Shown here: positions 35,852-45,991 of the stretch, in pieces
Layout of the letters: each line of letters starts with the position of its first letter
Position numbering within the stretch: the first letter of the stretch is position 1
NCBI GenBank assembly: GCA_030272155.1
Contig: CP126191.1
Coordinates: 3,990,501-4,054,500 of the forward strand
Reading direction: 5' to 3'
DNA length: 64,000 bases
Source: Tetradesmus obliquus
Taxonomy: Eukaryota > Chlorophyta > Chlorophyceae > Sphaeropleales > Scenedesmaceae
The notes under the pieces: model-generated
The model's input: only the letters and a program-made list of their open reading frames with translations
What the model was told of the DNA's origin: nothing
Database searches by the model: none
Position numbers and translations under genes: made by a program

Positions 35852-38800
35852 TCACACCCAGCCGTGCTGCAGCGCAAACTCGCGCAGCTGCAGCCCCAGA
35901 TGCCTCCCAATGTCCTCAGCATCCTCAGCAGCAGCAGCGCCGCCAGACAGCGCCACGCGGTGCATCGTGCGGCCATCCTCACTTGCCACCAGCCCATCAA
36001 TGCACAGCAGGCCATCATGCGGGTCAAACGCAGCGTGGCACGCAATTGCAAAGCTCGGCAGTAGCGGCAGGCCAGTGATGCTGCTGATGCCTTGCAGGGT
36101 GGGCGCTGAGGAGGGAGGCGCCCTGCTGCCGCTGCTGCTGCTGCTGCTGAGCGGGATGGAGAGTTTGCCAGGCTGTGCCGGGCTGTCTGTGCTGCTGCCA
36201 GGGCTAGACTGCTCGCTCTGTGATTGCTGCTCCTCTTCTGTTTCGGACGATTCCTCGGGTGTGAGCAGGTGCTTCAGCATGGCTCGCTCTGCTGCTATTT
36301 CCAGCCAGGTGGGCTCGTGGCAGATGAGGCCCAGCTCCCTGCAGCAGCGCAGCAGCAGCAGCAGCAGCAGCAGTGGGCTGAGTGATTGTGACCAGGGCAT
36401 GCTGGGACTATAGACGGGCAACATGAATAAAGCTTGCATGCTTGTTGGCAGGCTGGCTGGCTGGCTGGCTGACCTGCTGGTTGGCAGGTGAAGCATCGGC
36501 TATGACAGCTGTGGCAGTGCCACTCACCATCTGAGGAAGGGGTCCTGTGTGCGGCAGCTGATGCCGATGGCACCCTGCAAACAGCACCCAGTAGCAGCAG
36601 CAGTATGGCAACAGCTGCAGTTTCAACAACAAGCGAAGTGACACTGAAGTGCATAGAAGAGTGCCGCAATGCGCTCATGGTAAAAGCGCTGATGCAACAC
36701 ATGCGTTCAAACAAGCACAGGCAGTAACACATCCCAAACTCAAGTGCATGCTCAGCTTCACAAGCCAGCGCAGCACATGCCATAGCCTGCAACGCCCTGC
36801 CCTCCGGAGATGAACACTGCTCGGATGATGCAAGTGGTGCGGGAAAGCCATACGTATCAAGCTGAGCGATGTTGTCAGAGATCAGCCCTGCTGCGCTAAC
36901 CTGGCATGCTGCGGGCAGCATCTCGTCGAAGCCCAGCACGCGCGTCACCAGCCCACTCTGGCCCAGCCGCGACAGCCCTGCAGGCAGTGACAGTGGGCGT
37001 GCAGGCAGGCAGGGGTCACATGTGCAGCATAGTCAGCTTCTGTATGCTCTGTGTGCACTGCCTGACATGTGAAGCAGTGGCTGTCCCTGGCACTGAGGAC
37101 TCGGAGTCAGGCAGATAATTCTCACCAGCACGCACAAGAGGGTGCTCAGTGTACGCATCTGCCTCGAATCTTGCCTGCCTGGGTGAGTGTGGTGACCTGA
37201 CCACCTATTCTGTGCCACCTATGTAAGCACAAGCACTGTGCGCGCAGCGCAGCGCTGCTGGGGGGCCGCAGTCCTCACCTGCTGCCGCCAGCACGATGGC
37301 AACTCCTTCACCTATTCTGCACTTAACTTTGCAAGCACAAGCAATATGCACTGCAGGTCCGCACTGCTTGCCCACACGGTCCTCACATGCTGCCGCCAGC
37401 ACGATGGCAACTCCTTCACCTATCCTGCACTAACTTTGCACGCACAGGCACTGTGCACTGCTGGCCAGCGCTGCTGGGGGCCGCGGTCCTCACCTGCTGC
37501 CGCCAGCACGATGGCGTCCAGCTCGCCACTCTCCAGCATCTGCAGCCGCGCATCAATGTTGCCGCGCACAGGCACCACGCGCAGGTGCGGGTGCGCGTGC
37601 AGCAGCTGAGCCTTGCGCCGCAGGCTGCTGGTGCCCACGCGGGCCCCGGCAGGCAGGTCGGCTGCACAAACAGCATCCGCAGCACACATGAGCGGAGGGT
37701 TGCTGCCACTTGTTAGCGTGCAGTGAGGGGCATGTGTGTTCGCCCGTCGGGCACAGGGACAGTGCATGCATCCATGTTACGGCTATACAATTATATGGGT
37801 GGCTGCCTACTTGCCCAGGGCTGTTGCCAACGGCGCTGGTGAACAATCAATTGCTGCCATGTTGATGCATGCTGTTTGTTTGAGGGCGGCTACCCTCTCA
37901 CTGCTGCTGCTGCTGCTGCTGGGGGGGCCCACCTGTGCAAGCATACTTGATGCTGATGAATGCATCCCTGTAAGCAGCACGGCAGCAACACGCACACCAC
38001 AGTCATCCATTTGGGCTCACAAACACACAAAGTTGAGCAAGGTTGATCAGACACAGCTTCAACATGCTGGCTGGTTGCTGCACAGATGTCGAGGGCTGCG
38101 GGCAGAATACAAGACACAGATCGAGCGTTACCGTGCAAGGCATGGAAGTGCACGGTCCACCACCAGCAGGCTGAGCTGCAGTCACAGCAGAAAGGATTCT
38201 AACATGTAGTGTGCAGGCGCATGTGCTGCCGCGCTGCTGCGCACCTGGGGTCGTCGCGAGGCAGGCATGCTGCCAGCTGCACACCCGGTGGCAGCTTCAC
38301 TGGCTGGTCCTTCAGGCTGTGCACGCCGATGTCCACAGAGCCGTCAGCCACTGCCTGGTCAATGACCTCTGCTTGCAGCCAACACGTCAGACAGGCAAGG
38401 CAAGATGAAGCTTAGCTGGTGAGTTGCAAGCAGATGTTCTGCAAACGACCAAACATGCCATAGCTGTCAAGGTTGGCTTGCAGGACAGTATGGCTTGTGC
38501 ATGTGTGCAGCTGGTTGCTCTGCTGAACCCACTGACATGCTAACTACAGACAGCAGATGCTGTGCATACGACGCAGCACTGCGGCTTGTATGTTCAGTGA
38601 CGTGTGAAAGAACAGCACAGATGCACCCTGCACCTGCCCCCCTGGCGCTGGCTTCCATGCGGTGACTGCGCACACATGCACACCTGTGAAAGCTCCCTGG
38701 CCCAGTGTGCGCAGCTGCTCAGTTTTATCCTTGTCGCCATGCGTGGCGTACTCCAGCAGCTCAAAGTGCCCTTCTGTCCACTCAGGCCTCACACGGCGCA

Positions 38801-39131
38801 GCAAGCCTTGCACCTGGCAGGACAAGCATCTGCCACCTCAGCCAGTGCAAGCTGAACATATATCCAGGACCCACAACCCTTTTCACGTAGGTGTTCGGCT
38901 TTGTTCAGCTGCCGTGTGGCAATGCGGGACGTCCGCAGACTGCTGCTGAACAAACCTATCAGGTGCCGCACTGTTCACCTGCTGTGCCTGAAGCTTGGCC
39001 AGCTTACTACCACGCGTGCCTATCCGTATTTGCGCGGTGGACTGAGCCGCAGCAGTTGCCATGATGGATACATAGGACTTCCGAGACGTTCGAGCGCTTG
39101 CACGGCACGAAACTGAGCGGTGGGCCAGCAT
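35852..39131 (-). CDS. Porphobilinogen deaminase (hydroxymethylbilane synthase) homologue with altered cofactor loop
   Basis: Tetrapyrrole-pathway family: four porphobilinogen become hydroxymethylbilane in the plastid. Eight exons (39131-38979, 38813-38684, 38368-38245, 37967-37933, 37661-37494, 36977-36901, 36574-36528, 36338-35852) join in frame to 406 residues. The N-terminus resembles a plastid transit peptide, followed by [17 protein letters not shown]. Conserved blocks include [23 protein letters not shown] (catalytic Asp kept), [37 protein letters not shown] (seen only after splicing) and [10 protein letters not shown]. The family then has G-G/S-C-x-x-P, whose Cys carries the dipyrromethane cofactor. 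Here about 60 Ser/Glu-rich residues are inserted and the loop resumes as [15 protein letters not shown], with no Cys at that position. Possibly a second, divergent paralogue. Confidence 0.88.
36448..36485. repeat. Short (CTGG)n-like repeat in a PBGD intron
   Basis: Several GGCTGGCT units in a row, followed by CTGCTGGTTGGCAGG, lie in the intron between PBGD exons 7 and 8. Simple sequence; no function is suggested. Confidence 0.55.
37228..37519 (-). repeat. 107-bp tandem repeat carrying copies of a PBGD splice donor
   Basis: Three units begin at 37228, 37335 and 37442 (period 107). The unit nearest the exon holds the real end of PBGD exon 5 (GCCATCGTGCTGGCGGCAG|GTGAGG, donor after 37494). The far unit repeats that exon end and donor exactly, inside the intron. 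In the middle unit three bases are inserted before GTGAGG (GGCGGCAGCATGTGAGG), breaking the donor context. Confidence 0.88.
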
Positions 39132-39803
39132 GACTCCTTAAGGTCAATTTCAAAGCGTGTGAAATGAAAGGAACGCAATCAGCTTGTTTAATCGATTTCC
39201 TGGCACGCACTACAGGCACTTATGGCAAAGGGCCGCACGTATGGTGCTTTATCACAGACAGTTCGACTGTGAGTGCTGTTCAGTTGTGGTCAATAGTGTC
39301 CTGAGCCTCGGATCACGACGCAAAGAGGAAACAGCAAGGGCCCTAGTGTTACAATCTGTCCTCTATCTCATATGGGGCCGCGCCACACTACCTGGCACCT
39401 TTCATGAGCAGTCTTGTCGAACATACATACGAAGAAGCACACCTCTGTGAAGTAGGGAACGCCTTCGATCCGCCTTTCAAGCGGCAAACCTCCTAGCAAC
39501 TGTCAAGACGCCACTGCTGCTATAAAGTATATTTTTCAACAGGTTAGTGGGTTTTCCAGCGGATACAGGTCTCCGAGGGGCTCGCAGAGGCTGTGCAGCT
39601 GGACGGGCTGAGCTGGCTTAGGTGGCGAACAACTGCTTGCAGAGCGTTGCGTGAAGTCAACTGATGTGTCTTAGCTGCCTGATAAGGTGTATGCGACGGT
39701 GCAACAGCACAGAGCGCTCCCCAGTAGCCTGCACTACGCGGTCCCCCGCAGCACACCGCCAACAGCGGCCTGCCGTCTGGCTGCACCGTCCTGCAGGGAC
39801 AAG
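39132..39803. promoter_or_regulatory. Divergent upstream region, PBGD / DUF3700, with TATA box
   Basis: About 670 bases between divergent ATGs. A TATA-box-like TATAAAG lies at 39521-39527 on the + strand, about 280 bases before the DUF3700 ATG. If used, transcription would start near 39550 and leave a 5'UTR of roughly 250 bases, unless an upstream exon splices at the CTGCAG before 39797. Confidence 0.4.
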
Positions 39804-40866
39804 ATGTTACTAGCAAGCTCAGGCTTCATCACTATCTGCCCCAAGAAGGAGGTGGAGCTTGGCGCAGACCGGCACCTGCACCGGGCTGTTCATGCTGAGG
39901 AGCTCAAGAAGGAGATCGAGTTCGACTGCCCAAAAGCCACAGGCAACCAGTATGCTTACCTGCCAGGCGGTGGTGTGCGAGCCATCAACCCCAACAGCAG
40001 CATGACGTTGGCAGAGACAGAGAACCTGATCGCTGTCTTCAAGGGGTGAGCCTCTTGCCAGTCTTGCTGCCAGCTTGAAAGCAAGTGCATCCTCCTCAAG
40101 CCAACTCCCTGCTGTTTAATGGATCGCCAACCACGCTTGTCAGATCTGCAGCGGTATGCCCAGACCAGCACTACAGTTCCGAGCTGTGCCTGGTCTGGGC
40201 TGTACATCTGTACTGCCGTTACGTGCAACTGCTGATCACCCATGCCTTGCCCCCTTCCTTTGCCACCCTGCCTCCTGCAACTATGCCTGCTCTGCTGCTT
40301 GCAGGAACCTCTTCAACAAGGCTGAGCTGGCGGTCAACGTGCTGGGCGTGCACACGCCCTTGGGCGAGGCGCAGCTGCTGCTGCAGCTGTATGCTGCCAA
40401 GGGCCTGGACATGCTGGGCATGCTCAACGGACAGTTCGCGTTCTGCCTGTATGACAGCAAGCAGGTGTGCTGGCGGCATGGGGGCTTTGTGCGGCACCAA
40501 CTGGCGATCTGAACACTCGCTAGTTGTAAGGCAACAACAGCAGCTGGCATAGCCTGCGTGAGGCAGGTGCATGCAGCTCCGCCAACAGGCAAGCACGTGC
40601 TAGTATCCTTGTATCTTTGCAACCAGGCAGCATCAAGCGGCAGTCGCTCCCCATACACATATGATCATCATTCTGCTGCTGCCTGCTGTCTGCCTGCGCC
40701 TGGCGTGTTGCTGCTGCTCGCATGCGCAGGCTCGCGTGCTGGCTGCGCGTGACCACTCCGGGGCCGTGCCGCTGATGGAGGGCCGCACCGCAGCAGGCAG
40801 CCTCATCATCGCCTGCGGCACATTCCTGCCGGAAGGCGTCAGCTGCATGAGCGACATCAAGCCAGG

Positions 40867-40904
<38 letters not shown>

Positions 40905-42454
40905 CTGCCGCTGCTATAGTAATGTTCCTGGTCAGCTTGGAAGGTGTGCTTGCTAGCCGCTAAGCACCACCAGCGTGGCTAGGCGAGCCAAGCACCACAG
41001 AGAAGGGCAGGCTGCAATCACAATCGACGCATCCTGGTTCTGGTGCACTGTCGCTTGGTCTCACCGCCTTGTGGTTCCTTCCGTTGGACGCCCATAACCT
41101 GTGCTTGCTGCACTGCTGCTGCTGCTGCTGCCGCACTGCAGGGGAGTACAAGTACGGCTGGCACGCGCTGCCGCGCGCCTTTGCGCGTGGTGAGACACGC
41201 ATCGTGTCGGGGCGCGCATCCTGTGACTATGGCATCCGGCGGCGCAGCATTGACGCATACAACGTAAGCGGGACGCAACAATCAGCAGCGCTGCACCCCT
41301 GCACTGCTGTAGTGATCTACAGGAGTAGCTACCCAGTGCATCTGCATAAGCTTGCACTCAACAGTAATGTCACCCACGCTGCACACTGTGCGGCATACCG
41401 CTGACATCCACATCCGTGCTGTTGCGTCCCGCAGGCGCCTCAGCGCCGGTCCATCGACCTGCAGCGCGGCAGCAGCATGGACATCCCCCGCCAGCACTCC
41501 GGCAGCCACCACCTGCCCTCCCCCACCAGCCACAGCTACGGCAGCTACGGCCACACCCCCGGCCGCTACATGCCGCCGCACCTTGCAGCAGCAGGCGGCA
41601 ACTTCAGCCGGCAGCGCACTACCAGCTTTGACGGCCACAACCTGCACAGCGGCAGCAGCGGCAGCAGCCACCACCACGCCGGCACTCCCCCGGCATCTGG
41701 CGGCCGCCGCAGGAGCGAGACCAACACTCCCGGCAGCAAGCTGCAGCCTCACCCGGCGCCTGCCACGCAGCACTGGTCCCCCAAGTCCCCACTGGCAGCT
41801 GCTCCAGCAAGCGCCTCACCTGCAGCAGCAGCAGCAGCAGTGACCCCTAGCAAGCCTGCAGCGAAGGCGCTGACCATCCAGACGATACCTGCAGCTGGTA
41901 GTTTGGCTGCAGATGAGGTGGCAACGCCAGGCTCGCTGGCATCATCCACTCCAAGCACAGCCAGTGGCAGCGTGGACTCTGCACACAGGCGCAAGCGCCG
42001 TCACCACAGGCGCGGCCGCACCTCTCCCTCACCTAATGCGGCTTCAACAGCAGCAGCAGCAGCGGCAGCTGATGAGACAAATGACGGCCAGGCGAGTGAG
42101 GCAGACAGCCAGGTCAGCAGCTCCACCCATGACAGCGCAAACTCCGCAGGTCCTACTGCAGCTGCTGCTGCCGCTGCTGGGACTGCTGCGGCAGCAAAGC
42201 AGCAGGGGTCTGGCCGCAGGGGTGGCAACAAGGGCGGCGCAGCAAAGCCTGCAGGCAAGCCCGCAGCACAGAACAAGGCCAAGGAGCCACAGCAGCAGCA
42301 GCAGCAGCAGCGCCGCAGCTCTGGCAGCGGCGGCGGCAGCGGCGGCGGCTTCAAGCGCAACGGCAGCTGTGGGGAGTTGGCAGTGCTGGGCAGCAGCCCC
42401 ACTGCGCATGCACGCTCCGTGCTGGTGGCTGCCCCCCAGGCACTGGCCTGCTGA
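39804..42454 (+). CDS. DUF3700 / TSJT1-like protein with long basic, Ser-rich tail
   Basis: Five exons (39804-40045, 40305-40464, 40730-40865, 41142-41263, 41435-42454) join in frame to 559 residues. The first ~215 residues resemble plant aluminium-induced/TSJT1 proteins, which have a class II glutamine-amidotransferase-like (Ntn) fold: ENLIAVFKGNLFNKAELA, then MLGMLNGQFAFCLYDSKQ, VLAARDHSGAVPLMEG, and DIKPGEYKYGWHALPRAF. No N-terminal catalytic Cys is seen, so amidotransferase activity is doubtful. The last exon adds about 340 residues of Ser/Ala/His/Gln-rich tail with repeated basophilic kinase sites (RRRSID, QRRSID, RQRTTS, GRRRSE), then Gln and Gly/Arg patches. The ATG at 39804 gives a tidy start; an upstream exon remains possible. 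Confidence 0.8.
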
Positions 42455-45400
42455 GCCGTGGCTTGCCGGTTTTTGCTGGTAGAGCTTCGTGGTATGTTGT
42501 GATGTGCTATGTTGATGGTGGCGACCAGTTGGATCGGTGCCTGATGGTGGAAGAGTAGTCTGGTTTCGCTGTGTTGGAGTTGGATGTAGGCACAAACAAC
42601 GCGGCTGGGGTGTTGAGACGGGCCGGGAAGGGGGTGTCGTGCAGGCGGGGAGGCCTTGCCGTTACTGCTGCAGGGTGCGGCGCACTGCAGGTCAATGCCA
42701 GCTGGGTATGGCTCGGGGCTTACCACTGGGTGCGTGTTTAGGTTGCCTGCATCAAAACAGTTGGGCTGATGGTGCCAGATCAACTGTGTGGTGTCTTGAC
42801 ACTGCTCACATGCTTGCGCAAGTGATGGTTTTCTATGCTGTGCTGCGGACCTGTGTGGGGTTGGTGGCAATCTAGGGCTTGAACAGCAGTGCCGTGTTTT
42901 AGGTGCATAGGTGCCCTGCACAGCACACTGTGCCGGGCCCAGCTGTTAAATGTTGACCAAAGGAGGTGGCGACAGGGTGTTGCGGTTGTCAGCTTGTATT
43001 GCTTGGTTGAGGGCACTTGCCAAGCCTATCAGCAGAGTGGCGGTGCTGCAAGGAGCGCCCCACTGTCTGCGCATGTGCTGGCCTGCCTGTTTGCCTGGTG
43101 GCTGTTGCGAAGGGGCAGACAGGCAGCTGTATATCACGTGCTCGCATGTAATATTGCGTTGATGGCACGGGCCGGATCAGTGCATGTTTTGGGCATGTTT
43201 TTGGCTTGGCAGGTCTGCTGTGTATCGCAGGCCTGCTGATGCGCTGCTTGTGCATCTGATGCACTGATGCAAAGGGTTGTGGATGTGTGAGGGTGTTTTG
43301 TGCTGTTGAAGGGTTTTAGTGCCTTGCATATGGCAGTGTTTTCTTTTGTTTGCGACGTGCGGCCTGTCTCAGCTGCCAGACAGACAGCTTCTGTCTGGTT
43401 CAGCTGGCAGTCTTGCCTGATGCACGGCGTTGCTGGGGTTTTTTTGTGAATGCGTCTGCACTCGGGGTATTGTCGAATGCACAGCCGTGGTGTATCTTTC
43501 TTTGGTGTATCGGATGGCGGCATAAAGACGTATTGCTGCGCTTGGCCAATGCATGGGAGGCTGCTGTTCAGTTCGAAAGCAGCTGAGGCGCATTGATGGC
43601 GGCGTGACAGTTTGATTCTCTACAGGGTGCTGATGGGGTGGGGCTGGGACACGTCCTCCGTGACAGAAGCATCTGGACCGCCTGTATGTGTGGTTGGTTC
43701 CGCCACCGCACTGGCATGCTTGCTTCAAGCAATGCCACAGGCCGCGAGCATCTGCTGACTAGACTGAGAGGCTGCAGGTTTCTTTGCGTGCTGCACTGCT
43801 GGCATTGCTTTCTGCTCTGCGAGGGATCCGCTCTGTCTGTATCATGGCGTATGGCCGCGCTCTGCCACATGTGGCACTGCCAGGCTGTGAACCCAGGCAC
43901 GCACGGCGTACAGGTCTGCCGGGTGATATTTTTGACAGGGATGAGCATGCAACATAACGTAGGGCAGGCGCTGAGAGCTGCCGCGGCATGCGTTGCTATT
44001 CTTTTTAGGGGTTGACTAGGACTAGTACTCACTGACTGCGAGCGTTGTGTAGCAGCCAGGGCCGTTGCCTGAGGCCTTGTGATCATGGCGCTAATAGGCA
44101 CGAGCACATAACACACACAGCGATGTGGGTGGTGTGTGCAGATGCCGCATGTGTGCCTGCTGCTGTCTATTGGACAGGCAGCAGAAGAGGGGAGACATGC
44201 CGGAAGTGTGCAGAAAACGGCGATGTCTAGCTGGTATTGTTGCGTCAGCTGTTGGCCACTGCCTATCACAGCTACGTGTCTTGACGCTATTTTGAGCCTG
44301 CTCCTGGTGGTATTGTGTGTGCCAGTCAATGAGCAGGACCTGTGTCCCACAGTATGTGGCACACACCTCATGTCTTTAAAGTGCAGAGATTGCACAGCAA
44401 GCAGAGCATTTGTAGGGCCGCGGGCTCAGACCACGGCTGTGAGTGTGGCTGCGCTTAGGGGCTTTGCTGGGTTGCATGTTACCAGCTGGCTGGTGTGACT
44501 GATCGTTGCATCTGGCAGCAGCAGCATGTTGGAAGCACCTGCCTGCTTCTGGTGTGTGATAACAGCTGGGTGTGCGGTTGATGCATGCAGATGCCCTCAG
44601 CTGTCTATTCAGGCAGTCTCAGAATTTTGCAGAGCTTCTCGTCTCATTCCACAATCTTTAGCGGGGCTTGGTGGCAGGCCGGGTGTCACAGCAGCGTGCT
44701 GCTGCTGCTGCCGTTCAGGGCATGCACACCCGGTGCGCATTTGGACAGGGCGGGGTATGTTTGTAGGGTAGCAGCCATCTGTATCAGCGGGTACGTTGTA
44801 GGGCAAGCGCTGGGCCGGCGGGGTGGGTGAGGCTGCTTGTATGTGCGGGACAACCCAAGGTGCTGTACACTACGGATCCAGGCATGCACCTTGGCACCGC
44901 TGCAATGTCTTTCGGCAGGGAGGAGGGTGGGAGGTTATGTAGGGCAGGGCAGGCAGGGGTGAGTGTACACTACATCTAGTGCTCGCCACTTTGGTGGGCA
45001 CAGCACTTGCTAGCATGCTCAGCGCGGGCAAACGCCAGCGCGCTTGAGCTCATTGGTCTCGGTCCCTCACGGTTACGACGTGTCACCTCGTCACTTCCAC
45101 GCCGTCGTGTGGTGTTGTTAGCTGTTGGGTGAGTGCCAACAGCTTGCATTCTCGTCATTATCACCGTCCACCTTTTGTTGGGGTATTGACACGGATTGTA
45201 GGTGGAGAAGCTGCCCTGTGCTGGCGGCTGTTACTTGTGCAGTGTGTTGCAGCACCACACTCGCTGAGTGTGGTGCTGCGACCCCCCTGCGGCTGGTAAG
45301 CTGTTGTGCACCTGTGCAGGCTATAGCCTGGCACGAGCATTGCCATTGTATGTGTGCGCTGTTACTGCATATGTTGTGCATCCGGACCTGTCGTTGAGCC

Positions 45401-45991
45401 CGAGCAACACAGGGAAAACTTATGGCACTTTGCCTGACGTCTGTTTTGCAGCAGAACTGATCTTGGTTGTTCTGCAATCCCAAAACAGCATCTGTTGCAG
45501 AAGCTGTGTGTCTTATGGACCCTGCCGTGCAACACATCATCACTGCACAGGGTGCGTTCCAAGTGGGCTGCAGGGGCATGTCATTGTTGCGGCTACCTGG
45601 TAGTGAGCTTCGTATGTGTGGTGAGTTAGTTGTGTTCAGCAGAACACAGAACATCTGAGCACAACTTCAGGTTCATCACATAGGTTTGTGAAGAATGAAG
45701 TGGCACTGTGTATCTGTGCAATTGTATGCAAAAACTCAGAATAGGGTGCACGTGTGGTAACATTGTTTCACCAGCTAGCCAACACTGTTTGAGGTTGCTT
45801 ACACCAGGTGGTGATGCCCATTTCGTGTGACACTAGGACGAACATGCTGTGCAATGCTGCTATCACATGCCCACCACAGCAACAAGAATAGCCTGCCAGG
45901 TTGAGCCCGCACGCGGCCAAACTTGCAGTGCTTCGACGTATGTCGATAGTGTTGCCATGTATGACAGACAACATTGCCGCCATGGCACCGC
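42455..45991. other. 3.5-kb convergent spacer with degenerate repeats and hairpins
   Basis: This lies between the 3' ends of the DUF3700 gene (+) and the coiled-coil gene (-). It is G/T-rich on the + strand and nearly free of CAG runs, unlike its surroundings. Diverged words recur hundreds of bases apart: GTAGGGCA(G/A)GCGCTG near 43962 and 44793 and a related GTAGGGCAGGGCAGG near 44940; GCAGATGCC...CTGTCTATT near 44140 and 44588. An interrupted inverted repeat occupies 43373-43410. Open frames up to 275 codons exist on the - strand, but none shows domain, splice or composition support. Confidence 0.5.
45246..45282. repeat. Near-perfect hairpin, 17-bp stem and 3-base loop
   Basis: GCAGCACCACACTC (45249-45262) is the exact reverse complement of GAGTGTGGTGCTGC (45266-45279), with loop GCT. 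The stem extends by three more pairs, one of them G-T. It lies in the spacer, over 700 bases beyond the coiled-coil gene's stop. It could be a small-RNA precursor, an RNA-processing signal or a mobile-element remnant. Confidence 0.75.

Noticed and set aside
36525..36590. Reading frame [20 protein letters not shown] as PBGD coding sequence
   Set aside because: The spliced frame in the same interval gives [15 protein letters not shown], which matches the conserved QGAIGI-C-R block, so the other frame is a shadow.
43568..44395. A 275-codon - strand open frame in the spacer
   Set aside because: Cys/His/Thr-rich random-looking sequence, no domain, no splice logic, and it covers diverged repeats. 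Not called as a gene.
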